From Diplolepis rosae (Eukaryota > Arthropoda > Insecta > Hymenoptera > Diplolepididae), in assembly GCA_030998225.1 (NCBI GenBank), contig JAPYXD010000715.1, forward strand, positions 6,204,501 through 6,268,500: a DNA stretch of 64,000 nucleotides. Direction: 5' to 3'. This document shows, one piece after another, positions 1 to 11,054 of the stretch (positions are counted from its first letter, which is position 1; the number at the start of each line of letters is the position of its first letter). The position numbers were made by a program, and so were the translations under genes. The notes beneath the pieces were generated by a model. It was not told the origin of the DNA, searched no databases, and saw only the letters and a program-made list of their open reading frames with translations.

Positions 1-479
1 TGCTTTGGATTTTTTACCGGAAACCTATATGCACAGTTTATAAAAAATAGAAGTTCTGTGATTTTCTTTCAAGTCCTTTAAAACAAGATATGAAAAACAC
101 TATAGAAAATATGTACACAAAAGTTTATATCGATACCCACGTTCTAATATGTCGTAGCCCACATTTGGAAAATTTTTCAGGAAACGATAAAAACGTCTTG
201 CTAGCACAAATAAATAAATGTAAACAAATTTTTGTTTCATACGTTCATAAAAATGCATAAATAATAATAATTAAAGCAAAAAAAATTATTTAAATAAATT
301 TTATAATATTTATGTGGGTTACGCAAGAAGAAAAATCTGCCCGCTTCGCGGGCACATTCTCATCGCGCGCTTCGCGCTCGGTCTTGTGCTCTTCGCATAC
401 ATTTAAGTTTATTTCTTATAATTTAATACTGAAGCTCAAACCAATTTAATGATATTACAGATGATGTAAATTAGTCATT

Positions 480-1530
480 TTCTCAAATTCACTAAGTTTC
501 TTTTTCAGTTTAAGTGAAACAGGAAATTCAATTTATTTAAGGCTCTATCGGCCTTAAGGAACACATTCTCATCATGACACTCGCGCTTCGCGCTCGACTT
601 TCTGTATGAATTTTTGCAACCTTTTTAATAAATTACATGATTATTGATAAATTTATTTTCTTCCAAGTATCTCAAAAAGGAAAAACAATCGTAGACTTTA
701 TTTAAGGAAACGATTTTGCAGAAAAACGCTTATAATAAAAGTTTTTTTGTATCTCACATATTTTGTCTAAAAAATTGACTTTTTTAATTTTAATCGTATT
801 TTTTGGAATTGAAACGAAAAATATATCTTTTATCAGAAACTGTGTGAGACAAAATTTGTAGATCTTTTTGAAACGAACAACTTTGTATTCTTACGTTTTT
901 ATCGTATTTTACATATTATTGTTAAAAAATTGAATTTTGGATTTTCAATAGTTTTTTTTTTAATTAAAAAGAAAAATATGCATCTTATGAAAAAATGTTA
1001 CAATTTAAATTTGTAGGTCTTTATGTAGTAAATAATATTGTATCATAACGTTTTTTCGTATCTCGTATAATTTAACTTGAAAATGGAATTTTGATATTGA
1101 CTTTTTTCGAATTTGAATATGCTGTAACATTTCTAATTTTGATTTAATCAAAAAATGTTATTGGGATAATTTTTAGAGATTTATGAGCACTATCAAAAAC
1201 CAGTATTGAAATTTTTTATTTTTTTAAAAAATTATTTTCAAAAACACAAAAGTAGTGCTCAATCCCTCAATTTTGATTGGATGTGGCTGGTTAACGAACT
1301 TGTCCCTACTTTTTCGGCTCCGATAAAGTGTACCAAAGCTCAATTCAATCTGATAATTCTGTCGAGAGTTATGCCGCACACGACCTACAGACAGACAGAC
1401 AGACAGATAGACAGACAGACACTTTCGTAAAAACCCTTTTTTCTGACTCAGGGGGTCTCAAAACGTAAAGATTTGATGAAAATTTCGAAAGTCATTTTTC
1501 ACATAAAACCAATACCTTATCATCCGTGAT
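480..1530 (+). repeat. Dispersed repeat, copy 1 (CAGACAGA microsatellite near its end)
   Basis: This stretch is collinear with 21710-22352 plus 23807-24395. Shared blocks include a segment around 545-600 with 'gcgcttcgcgctcga', a block around 975-1020, a (cagacaga)n run at about 1391-1420, and the closing block with 'ctcaaaacgtaaagattt' at about 1456-1475. The repeat is AT-rich and I see no conserved coding frame. The 74-codon frame at 1206-1430 runs through the microsatellite and is not a gene. The superfamily is unknown to me. Confidence 0.55.
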
Positions 1531-1729
1531 GAGAAAGTAAAAAAGTAAAATGTATTTTAGAAAGAAAATTAATTTAATCGTTTTATAATTAAATATTGTT
1601 TCATCCCATACGTAACATTTTGCTCTCTTATTTTGTATTGTTTAATTCATAATTATTATAATATAACATTATTGATACATTTTATTTTTACTATCTTTAA
1701 TATTGCGTAAAAAAATTTTTTTTTTCTTT

Positions 1730-2155
1730 TTAAGTACTCTTAATTTTTTTTTTTTTTACTTCAAGTACATTTTCTTGCTGAGATTGTTGAAAATTTCTTG
1801 TCCTCTTTCGTCTAGTATTATCACAATTTTTTTTATAATTAATATCATTATCTTCAAGTTTTATAAATCTATTATTAGTACGCAGTACTTTGCTTTTAAC
1901 ACCAAGATTAACTTGATTAGCTTTTCGTTTCTTACTCTTAGTCTTTTCAGTTACCTTAACTATATTTTTACTCTCTGCTTCCAAATTTTTTATTGATGGA
2001 GATTGGTCAGAAGCAGAGTCAGTATCATCAATATATTTTATATTATCATAGAAGCAGTGTGTATCTCTCAGCAACACTTTTTTTAATGCCTGTAATTGTT
2101 GCCATTTACTTTTAGTTATTTTTAATCTATCTACAAACAGAGGTTTCAGCGGATG
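1730..2155 (-). pseudogene. Decayed ORF inside the TIR element, lysine-rich C-terminus
   Basis: The minus-strand frame is open for at least 115 codons (2077 to 1730) and continues upstream without a stop to about 2155 if no ATG is required. The upstream part reads (in part) KPLFVDRLKITKSKWQQLQ, then an acidic serine/aspartate patch, then a basic tail with several KK/RK clusters that would serve as nuclear localisation signals. The position inside a TIR element and the acidic-then-basic tail suggest the C-terminal exon of its transposase or accessory protein. I do not recognise the family, and no catalytic residues are visible. Confidence 0.3.
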
Positions 2156-2841
2156 CTTTAGAATTAATTGGAGTTGTAAAAATATTATTTGTAATTACCT
2201 TCTTACTCATTTTATTAAATAATTTCTTAAAATAAACTTAAGACTATTCACAAAATAAAAATTGACTGTCACATCGCTGGCGCTGACTTAACCAATTGAT
2301 GTGGGATACGACATATTAGAATTCGTGAAAATCGGCATGTGGGGTACGACATATTAGAATATTTATTTAAAAATATTAAATAAACAATTTGACTCACAAG
2401 ATTTTAATATAAGCTGTAAAACATTATTATTAATTCATTTTTCAAAAAAAGTCAATTTCTCAAATTTTGTGGGATACGACATATTAGAACGTGGGTATCG
2501 ATATATAACCTTTCATTTCAAAATGTAAATATATACTTACGCATGAAAGGTCCTGCATCCACTAGCCTCCTTTTCCCCACAATACGAGCAAATTGCAACC
2601 ATTCTACAATTTAAAAATTAGATATTGTTAATTGAATAACGTCACTACAGCGTTAATAAATATTAATTCGCAGCTGTATTGCATTGATCTAGTGTATTGC
2701 CGCCATACTGAATTTTGTAATCTACCTAAGTAAAGATGGCGGCTCAGCCTTCAATGAGGCACACGACTTTGCATTGATTGTGCATCCAGTGTATTATAGA
2801 GATCAGTGGCCTGTATCGATACGCTAATTAAAGTGCAATGT

Positions 2842-3247
2842 TAGTGGTGGGCAAATTCGGCAAATCGTAAATGTCATAAAAAGTAAAATTGTAAAATACG
2901 ATATATTTTCGCAATAATAAACATCACATATAACATATAATGAATATACGATTTATTGACAGTAAAAATATCTTAAGTTTGTTGTTCATTTGCTTCGAAT
3001 GACCGCTTTGGAATTAGATTAATGATTATAAATTTGATGACCTGTAAAGATTATGCAAAATTTCGGTATGACCACGTTAAAAAATCATATCTTTAAAATG
3101 TCTATAAATTTGTATGATATTTGCAAATATTGATTGAAATATGTGTATCGATACAACTATATCGATACTTTTATTCGATTATTTCTGCGTATCGATACAG
3201 ACACAACCGATACGTATCGATACTTTCCGACGTATCGCCCATCACTA
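2842..3247. mobile_element. hAT-like MITE (TAGTGRTGGGC termini)
   Basis: The left end reads TAGTGGTGGGCAAATTCGG. The complement of the right end reads TAGTGATGGGCGATACGTCGG. Such YAGTGRTGGGC ends are typical of hAT-type non-autonomous elements. A clear 8-bp target duplication is not visible, so the call rests on the ends only. The right half is packed with TATCGATA-type palindromes. Confidence 0.45.
3144..3235. repeat. Cluster of GTATCGATAC palindromes
   Basis: TATCGATA/GTATCGATAC occurs about four times in 92 bases (near 3146, 3161, 3190 and 3213), with isolated copies near 2814, 128 and 2496. In Drosophila TATCGATA is the DRE bound by DREF. Here the cluster lies inside a hAT-like MITE, so it may only be subterminal transposon sequence. 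Confidence 0.35.
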
Positions 3248-3300
3248 GAATTTGGATGCAAGTGCATCTATGGCACTATGGCCCCGGTATTAGAGTACAT

Positions 3301-3562
3301 ATGGCTCTTCAACAAAGCATGTATTATTTACCACAATTCAACGGAACGAATCTTCCACTAAAGTAATTTTTACAGGACGTCGTAAACGGCGCGGTATACA
3401 TGACGGAAGCCACAGAGCCAGGCTTCATAAAGGACGTCTTAAGTAAACTCAAAGAAGTAGTGCGGGAAAGTATTAGAGACAAATGATTTAATCGAGTCAA
3501 CGACCTGATGGCACACTTAAAGAAGGGTTTTACCCCTTTGAAAAAATACCAGTGGTACTTCA
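3301..3562 (+). pseudogene. LTR-retrotransposon gag fragment
   Basis: One plus-strand frame from the ATG at 3301 reads as a retroelement Gag segment. It has a LPQFNGTNLPLK start, then a VLSKLKEVVRESIRDK helix segment and an MAHLKKGFTPLKKYQWYF end. In-frame stops at 3364 (TAA) and about 3484 (TGA) break it, each at the end of an otherwise conserved block. No zinc knuckle or pol follows, because the ~290-bp satellite begins immediately downstream. It is a non-functional relic. Confidence 0.6.
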
Positions 3563-4573
3563 TGCCTACTAACATTATTTAGCATCTTTGAATTATTGGT
3601 CGCGACATCTGACGATTTTCCATTAGCTCTTTCAACACTCATGGAGAAACCAAGGTTGTTTCCGGGAACTTAAGGGAAATAAGAATATTTATGCCATTGC
3701 GTTAAGACAGTTATTATTAACTGTTATCTTTAGATTTTTAGTCCCACAATTAGATGATTTTTCATCACATTTTTTAAATTTCAGGGAGAAATCAGAGTGG
3801 TTTCCTGGCACCTGCAGAAAATGAAAATTCACGCAACACCACGGCATACCTACTAACATTATTTAGAACCTAAATTGGTCGCGAAACCTGACGGTTTTTC
3901 ATTAGCTCCTTCAGCACTCAGGGAGAAACCACGGTTGCTTCCGGGAACTTAAGGCAGATAAAAATATTTATGCCGTTGTGTTAAGCCAGTTATTAGCATT
4001 TGTCATCCTTAGATTTTAAGTCACACAATTAGATGATTTTTCATAACATTTTCTACTAATCAGGGAGAAATCAGAGTGGTTTCCGGGCACCTGAAGAAAA
4101 AAAAAATTCACCCAGCACTACGCCATGCCCACTACTATTATTTAGCATCTTTGAATTACTCATCGCGAAATTTGACAATTTTTCATTACATTTTTCAACA
4201 CTGAGGGAGGAATCAGAGTTGCTTCCGGGAACCTAAGGGAGATAAAAGTATTTATGTTATTGCATTAAGCCAGTTATTATCATTTGTCATCTTTAGATTT
4301 TTAGTCACACAATAAGATGATTTTTCATTACACTTTTTAAAACTCAGGGAGCAATAAGATTCGCTTCCTCGCGCCTGAAGGAAATAAAAATTCACCCAAC
4401 ACTACGGCATTGCCTATTAATATTATTTAGCATCCTTGAATTATTGATCTCGAAAATGGCCGATTTTTCATTAGCTCTTTTAATACTTATGGAGAAGCCA
4501 AGGTTGCTTTCGGGAACTTGAGACAAATAAGAATATTTATGCCGTTGCGTTTAGCCAGTTATTATCATTTGCA
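3561..4573 (+). repeat. Satellite of ~290 bp, about 3.5 units, each a dimer of ~145 bp
   Basis: Units begin near 3561, 3848, 4131 and 4412 with 'cctactaacattatttagca'-like sequence. Within each unit, two related halves repeat: one with 'gagaaaccaaggttgctt', the other with 'agggagaaatcagagtgg'. Both are followed by a 'ccgggaac/cctggcac' block. This gives a two-level, higher-order structure. No coding potential is seen. Confidence 0.65.
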
Positions 4574-4748
4574 GGCCTCGCACTCCCCTACTATTGGCTA
4601 CTATTTGCTACTTTTTTCTAATGAGGCTACTATTTGGCTACTTTTTTCGGTCCAGTACTACTATAAGCTACTTTTTCAAGAAAATGGAATAAAAAATACT
4701 TTTCCTAACAAGATTTTTTTCTCTTGTAATTAAATAATAATAGTATAT

Positions 4749-4930
4749 TATGTGCCTATGCGCATAATTAGGGTTAATACGCAACGAGCGACAATTCTCG
4801 CAGGAGATCGAAGCCAAGGCGTAGTCGAGACGTAGCTGAGACAAAGCCGAGACGAAGCCGAGGCGCGATCAGTCCTGCGAGCATTTTAAACGAGTCTCGT
4901 AATTACCCGAATTGTGTGAATTGGCGCATA
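4749..4930. mobile_element. Palindromic MITE with internal 11-bp array, copy 1
   Basis: The ends are inverted (TATGTGCC at 4749; GGCGCATA at 4923-4930), with a second inverted pair inside (cgacaattctcgcagg / cctgcgagcatttt). The core is a run of 11-bp units such as ccaaggcgtag, tcgagacgtag, ctgagacaaag, ccgagacgaag and ccgaggcgcga (4814-4868). A second copy lies in reverse orientation at 38592-38805. No ORF is present. Confidence 0.6.
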
Positions 4931-5224
4931 TTCTATTTTATGTGTATTAATTGTCTAGAAAGCGATTTCTCCAAAATTTTTTTTCTCCCAGAAACTGTCA
5001 GCTTCAGGCTGCACTTCTTGATCGCTTATTATTTTCATAATAGAGAAACTAACACTTGTCAGAATGGGTGAATGTCGGTAGTGGAGAAATGTGTAATTTT
5101 GTAATTGAATAATAGATGGCACTTAGAGTAAATTCTTTGAGAAGCATTTTGAAAAGTGAAGTACAACAGAAAACTTTATTAAAACTATAACTGTGAAAGT
5201 TAATAATTATATTTGAACATTAAT

Positions 5225-6040
5225 GAATACAAAAATAAATTCTATTGCATTTTCAATGACCCCATTGTCCATGATCATGCACCAGGTTGCTAAAATAATA
5301 ATCTACTGGAACTTTTTTTATATTTATATATTAAGAGTTATAAAAACAACTAACAATACATAGTCATTGACCCCGTTCTCCAGGATCTTATAAAAACAAC
5401 TTAAAATACATTTTCAAATACTCTATTGTCCAGGATTATACACCAGGTTGCTAAAACAACACTCCACAGGAACTTTTTTTATATTTATATATATAGCTAC
5501 AAAAACAAAGTTCACTACTATCTCATTGATCCCGTTGTTTTTATTCATGCCCCAGGTTGCTAAAATAATAATCTACGAAAAATTTTCAAAAATTTTAATT
5601 ATTTGCAACAACTGTAAAAACTTCCGTAAATTATGATAAAAATCCCGTAGATTATTGTTTAAGTAACCTGGATCTTGAGCCTGGGGAACATGATCATTGA
5701 AACTGGAATAGAATTTGTTTTTTTAGCTATATATATATATATATAAAAGTTTTTGAAACGTTTTTGTAGATTATTATTTTAGCAACCTGGTGCATGATCC
5801 TAGACAACAGGGTCATTGAAAATGCATTTTTAGTTGTTTTCGTAACTTTTTATATATGAATATAAAAAAAGTTCCTGTGGAGTATTGTTTTAGCAACCTG
5901 GTGCATGATCTTAGACAACGGGGTCATTGAAAATGCAATAGAATTTGCTTTTGAAAGAATTAGTGTTCGAATTTAAAAAAAGTTCCAGTAGATTATTATT
6001 TTAGCGACCTGGTGCATGATCCTGGACAATAGACGCATGC
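5225..6040. repeat. Palindromic array of ~100-bp units
   Basis: A unit containing 'caccaggttgctaaaa' plus 'ccccattgtcca' and an AT-rich 'gaacttttttatattta' occurs several times in plus orientation (about 5260-5600). It then recurs several times in the opposite orientation ('ttagcaacctggtgcatgat', about 5650-6040). The symmetry centre is near 5640. The layout is that of a fold-back array. Boundaries are approximate. Confidence 0.5.
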
Positions 6041-7075
6041 GCAGTTCAAATGTACAAGGCTTTGTCAGTACGGTGCCAACGCTGTACGAAGAAAAAGAAG
6101 AATAAGAAGAAGATTATGCTCCGCTGTATCGTAATAGGCGCTTGCGCAGTTCACTTTTTACAAAACAAAAGTAATGCAAATATATAAATCGATTTTTTTA
6201 TAAACCTCACAATCGATCAAGTAAAATTGATTAAATGCGAATATATTTCTCATACCACCGAGCGTCTGGTTAAGAAACAAATTAGGATGGAAGAACTTTT
6301 GTAATCGCTCTTTTTTGCATATTTCTACATATGTTTAATATAAACACGTTTTTTTAATTAAATATGTGTAATGGAAACTAGTAAATTACTTTCCTGTTGT
6401 TTTTATTTTAAAATTAGCCTCATTTTTTATATTAAAAAATAACTAAATATACATTTCACTGTTTTTCTCTATCACGGAACAAAACGGATTCTGATGATAA
6501 ATTATTGTATAGACCGAGTAACTGTTCGCATGAGGTAAACCAATGCATTACCTCACGTCGAAAGATCGGTTTGACACATGGTAATAAGTGATAAAGAAGA
6601 GCAGCGCTCTGTCTATATGGTAATTGTACCCATGGCAATGAGTCAGTAACTCACACCGCGTGTCGATAAAATTAACATAGCCTCATTGAATATAATGTCT
6701 ATATATTATGTATATGTAATTATTACAATTAATTATTATCATATTAGTATAATTTTATAACTATCATTAACATCCTGGTTATTAATTTAAGCATTGATCA
6801 TTATTAGTGTTACTGTTTATTGATTGCCGATAATCAATCACTTATGATCGATGGATAGAAGTCGATTATTAATTATGTGTCATAAATGATAAATTGATCA
6901 AATGATCATCGGCAATCGATTATTGATCATAGTTTATAAAATAAATAATACAATATACGGACAAATGAATGAAGAAATGAGTAATCAAAATTGCATTAAT
7001 TTGAAAACTAGAAATCAAATTGGACAATAGAAAGAAAAGATAGACCCATGCACTCTTGCAGAGATCATGCCTAGC
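6041..7075. other. AT-rich stretch without a gene
   Basis: No supported coding region. An imperfect inverted repeat of about 20 bases (ttgattgccgataatcaatc near 6820 against cggcaatcgattattgatca near 6912) stands out among many ATCGAT/TGATCA words. Confidence 0.4.
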
Positions 7076-7145
7076 CACCGATTCGTAATTCAAACGTGCC
7101 ATGCCACCGATTTACGATTCGAACGTGCCTTGCCACCGATTTCTG
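7076..7145 (+). repeat. 30-bp tandem repeat, ~2.5 copies
   Basis: The unit is 'gccaccgatttacgattcga' followed by 'acgtgcc(a/t)t'. Copies start at about 7073, 7103 and 7132, the last partial. Confidence 0.55.
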
Positions 7146-7178
7146 ATGGTCTGCTCCAACTATTGGAAGCATCAATAG

Positions 7179-7295
7179 TATATATACCCCAAATTTACCT
7201 CTAGTGGTTTGTCATTAACTTCCGATCAGTTGTACGGTCAACTCGATTCATTTCGGACCAGTAAGTCAACATCATGAGTAGGCCCTTCGATAAAC
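7179..7295 (+). promoter_or_regulatory. Possible core promoter and short first exon
   Basis: A TATATATA box (7179-7186) is followed by an initiator-like TCAGTT (about 7226). An ATG at 7274 opens only seven codons (MSRPFDK) before a good splice donor, GTAAGT, at 7296. Another GTAAGT lies at 7261. The TATA-to-initiator distance is longer than usual, and no second exon could be found. It may be a gene start or the leader of an LTR element; both are guesses. Confidence 0.2.
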
Positions 7296-7647
7296 GTAAG
7301 TCTCATCGGTTTCTTTGAGCACAATTCTACCTTCGGCACTTGGTAAATAAAATCCTTGGTCCTTAAGTGGTGCAAGTCCGGAAACAGTAGTGTTATCTAG
7401 TTCCTTATCTTGTTAACAAGTCACATACAATTATAAATTCAGTGTTTTATTATCACTGTGAACAACTCAGGGCCCATAGAGCTGACAAGTGACAACGTAC
7501 CCACAAATAAAAATAAATTAACAGTCCTTACCAACCTGGTATAATCAGCTAACTGCCTCTCTAACATCCGAAAATCCAAACTATATCGCCTTTTGCTCGG
7601 GATGTAACAATAATAAAAAAAAAAAATAGCGTTCAAAATTCAGTCTC

Positions 7648-7860
7648 TCTGCTAAAGAGCACAAGAGCTTAAATTTCAGAATTAGCTTTCTGCTAAAAAG
7701 CACAAAAGCGAATTCCTAAAAACGCATTTTTTTTTTATGAAAAGAAAACAATTATTTCCTTTTTTTCGAATTAAGGCTTTCTGCTAAAGAGCACATGAGG
7801 TTGAATTTCAGAATTAACTTTCTGCTAAAAACCACAAAAGCAAATTTTCAAAAAACTAAA
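7648..7860 (+). repeat. Tandem repeat, ~60/125-bp nested periods
   Basis: The word 'tttctgctaaa(g/a)agcaca' recurs near 7649, 7687, 7775 and 7818, each followed by 'ttcagaatta' or an A-rich spacer. I see no coding role. Confidence 0.45.
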
Positions 7861-7864
7861 TTTT

Positions 7865-9095
7865 TATGGAATAGGAGGAATTATTTTATTTTTTTGGGAA
7901 AGGGAAAGGTCGTTTCAAATAGGAATTTCACAAAAACTTTACAATATGAAATGAATATTATCAAAACAGAAATAATATAAGCAGGTTGAAAGTGGCTAGT
8001 AAGTGTGACTTCGCAACGTGAAACGTGGCTGGGTATAGCGCGAGACAAAAATTCCACCGCTGCCACCATCAGTTTGTTACGTACGAAGATTTGATACAAA
8101 AAGTAAATATTAAATTAAGGTATTATTTTTGAATTCTTTTTCGGATAAGTGCTTCGATTGCGGAGGCTCCAAACTGACAAGTTTCAAAAGTTTTATCATT
8201 TAAAATTTGTTTTTCTTTTGGAAATAATTTTGACTCTCTCCTCTGACTGAGAAGGCCATGCCTGACATAACGAAAAAAACCTTTAAAACCCAAATGAAGG
8301 GATAACAACCAAGGCAACACAATCACGCTCAAAAATTCCAAGTTCTATAATTTATTTGGCAACACAGATACAAATGATGGAATTATATGTGTATATATAT
8401 ATTAATATAATTGGAACGATACCTTGCAATAGTTTTCTCTTAACTCTACCAGTCCTAGGAAAGAGTGAGAGATTTATCCCTCGGCTCCTTATTCGTCCTA
8501 GACTGATCGGGGAGGCTTTCTAATGATCGTTGTTCCTAAAAAGAAGAAAAAACTCGTTAAAATTTTGTGAAGCGCGCAAAATATACGCGCACACAAACAC
8601 CGACACCGTTTTTACCACTTGTCTTTCGGCTTTAATAAAAGAAAAGAACGGTTGACTTTGAACCGGAAAAGGATCGCATGCTTTTAAATTCGTCCGTTTT
8701 ACCGATAAATTTCCCTATTAACTCCAAAGATAAATATTTTATGGAAAATTATCACTACCGTTTTGAGATTCCATAGTGTTAATTTTCCGGTGATTCCCGC
8801 ACCTTTTTGCCATTCTTTGGCTTGCAGAAAAACGAACTCAATTAATGCATGGTCATCAAATTACAGAAACGATTTTAGTTTCTGATATATTTCAGTGAGT
8901 GAACCTGGCTAAAGTATTTGAGCAAGGATAGGCGCACGAGAAAGAAATGTAATTATGAAATGTATGCTAGCCTCGCGATGCTCAACAGAGCACATCAAGA
9001 TTTTTAAAGAGACCGGTATATTGGGCATGTGCATGGGCGAACGAAAGGATGAATTGACAAACGGCAGAAAGCTGTGTTGGCAAACAGTGTATAGG
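7865..9095. other. Non-coding stretch
   Basis: Only short chance frames occur on either strand. I recognise no domain, TIR or tandem array here. Confidence 0.4.
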
Positions 9096-9099
9096 TGCA

Positions 9100-9790
9100 G
9101 TGATCCCAGAACGTGGGAGCTGGCGGCCCCCACCACGCTCCCATGTGGGAGCACACACAATGAAGCGCGCCGTGTCGGTGTGTCCCCCCTTCTTCGCTTC
9201 GATTTCACGCTTTCGACTGTTGAGCCAAGATCGAAAATTATGTTTCTGTCGACTTCGTGGCAAAGTGGAGCGAAGCAGACGACAAATTTAAAAGCACCAA
9301 ATATATCATTTAAGATATTACCTTTCTTTCTTTGCTATTTTTAAAAACAATCATGTAAAATAAATATCTAAACATTTTATTTTTAATTTTAGGATGATTT
9401 AAAGACTTAAAAAATGCTTTTGAAATTTAAACTCAATAAATTTTCAAAGTTTCAAAACAAAAAATCAATTTTAATATTTTTTAGCTATGCAAATCAAATA
9501 ATTCAATTAGAAAATTATGTAGAGAATATTATATATCAAGGAATGATAAAATATGAAAATTATACACTCGAAATTATACAGTAGAGTTTCTTCTCTGGTG
9601 TAAGGCAACATTGAAAAGAATTTCATTCAAATAAAATACTCTGAAAACTTTTTGAAATATGTAATATTATTCACATATGAATTTCATTATAAAACTGTGA
9701 ATAAAAGGTTCTGAGTATTCAAAAAATCCAAAATTACATCTAAATTTGCATACGAAATTACACTTTACTATTTTTGTTATATAAAATACA
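9100..9790 (+). repeat. Dispersed repeat, copy A (inverted copy near 25900-26330)
   Basis: The first ~190 bases (hairpin-like 'ccacgctcccatgtgggagc', then 'gcttcgatttcacgct') match the complement of 26170-26330. The AT-rich continuation to about 9560 matches the complement of about 25900-26165, including 'aattatgtagagaatatt'. The overlapping frames on both strands here (8909-9344) are products of the GC-richer segment and show no domain. Confidence 0.5.
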
Positions 9791-9794
9791 AATA

Positions 9795-10438
9795 AAGGGT
9801 TTTCCAATAGGGACATAACAAGTTTATCTATGAATAAAACACAGAAATATTTGAGATATTGAGTTTAAATTTATTGTGGGTGTAGAGAAAGCATTACATT
9901 TTATGAATGAAATTCGATATCGGTCATATGATCTCGACGAGCTCGTTTACAGCAGTCGATTCTTTGGACCCAATTTTCCACTACTCTGGCACACATTTCG
10001 ACCGGAACGTTGGCAATTTCGCGTTGGATGTTGTCTTTGAGGTCGTCTAAAGTTGCTGGCTTGTTGTCATAGACCAGTGACTTGATATGGCCCCATAAAA
10101 AGAAATCCAATGGCGTTAGATTGCATGAACGAAGCGGCCATTCGACCGGACCATTTCTCGAGATAACACGTTCACCGAATTTGCCTTTCAATAAATCGAT
10201 TGTGACGCGTGCTGTGTGGCTAGTGGCACCGTCTTGTTGAAACCACATATCGTTGGTGTTAAGTTCATCCAATTCTGGCCACAAATAATCTTCCAACATA
10301 GCACGATAGCCCTCTCCATTGACGGCAAAATGACGGTAACATGACGGTCGTTTTCATCCACGAAAAAATACGGGCCAATCACACCTCCGGCATGAAAACC
10401 GCACCAAACAGTCACTTTTTGCGGATCCAATGGTGTCT
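9795..10438 (-). mobile_element. Mariner (DD41D type), 5'-truncated
   Basis: The transposase 3' half is followed by an AT-rich tail and an end-like sequence 'agggttttccaatagggaca' at 9797. At the other side, about 10438, the coding sequence stops abruptly against endonuclease sequence of a non-LTR element. The N-terminal DNA-binding part and one TIR are therefore missing. The junction looks like a nested insertion or a later deletion. Confidence 0.65.
9901..10430 (-). pseudogene. Mariner DD41D transposase, C-terminal catalytic part
   Basis: Two frames join by a frameshift near 10300-10320. The upstream frame has the block ending VTVWCGFHAGG. The downstream frame holds WFQQDGATSHTA with the second catalytic Asp, and LTPLDFFLWG with the third. 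I count 41 residues between these two Asp, which defines the DD41D group rather than classic DD34D mariners. The N-terminal HTH region is absent. It encoded a cut-and-paste transposase acting at TA sites and is now inactive. Confidence 0.75.
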
Positions 10439-10439
10439 T

Positions 10440-11032
10440 AAGAATAACATTTGAGCTATATTAGCACTGCAGAAGGATAGATCTATCGAGCTAAAAGATG
10501 CATTTGAACTAGTAAAATGGGTAGGTTGAGTGTTGTTCAGGAGAGTGAGTTCAGATTCGTTTAGTAGTTTCTCGATTTTCCCTCCTCTGGGATCAGTGTG
10601 ATTTGAACCCCAGATTTGATTATGACTATTGAAGTCACCCAGTATAATGTAAGGTTTCGAAAGTTAATCGATAACATTTCTGAATTCGATAAGGCTAAAA
10701 CCATATCGATTCGGAATGTAAACATTGCAAACACATAGTAAGTGGGGAGATAGAAAGGCCGCGGCAGTGGCTTCTAAGTTTGTGTTGAGGGATATTTCCT
10801 TGTGGTGTAGATAATTTTTGAAGTAGATTGCTACACCTCCACTGGCGAAGTTTGTATTAGGGCGATTTTTAAAGATAGAGTTGTAGCCTTTGATAGTTGC
10901 ACAGGCTGAATCTTTGAAGTTGGTTTCTTGGAGGCAAATTATCTATGGGTTCGAGTCTGATCAGAAGCTGTAAATTTTTGCGGCGGGGGTAAAATCTGTT
11001 AAGATTCCACTGAATAATTTTAAGCGCCATTT
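10440..11032 (-). pseudogene. Non-LTR retrotransposon ORF2 start: AP endonuclease fragment
   Basis: ORF2 appears to start at 11032 with MALKIIQWNLN. After a frameshift it continues as ICLQETNFKDS, GGVAIYFKN and ILGDFNSHNQIWGS, which are the Glu and Asp/Asn motifs of the APE-type endonuclease of I/Jockey-like elements. A stop lies in the middle (near 10665). Reverse transcriptase is missing because the sequence ends against the mariner at about 10440. Confidence 0.7.
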
Positions 11033-11054
11033 AATTGGTTATTGAGAATTTCTA

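Larger units (their letters stand above)
136..2495. mobile_element. TIR DNA transposon, ends CCCACGTTCTAATATGTCGTA
   Basis: The ends are inverted repeats of about 21 identical bases followed by a looser match (CCCACGTTCTAATATGTCGT on the left; the same on the complement at 2495). Each end is bordered by TATCGATA (128-135 and 2496-2503). That word is its own reverse complement, so it could be an 8-bp target duplication or part of the TIR. The core of the TIR (gatacgacatattagaa) recurs at about 2302 and 2342, which resembles subterminal transposase-binding repeats. The interior holds a decayed minus-strand ORF and a separate dispersed repeat. The superfamily is not assigned. Confidence 0.6.

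Noticed and set aside
1384..1425. (cagacaga)n as a CRISPR or telomere-like array
   Set aside because: It is a simple microsatellite inside a dispersed repeat; no spacers exist anywhere in the window.
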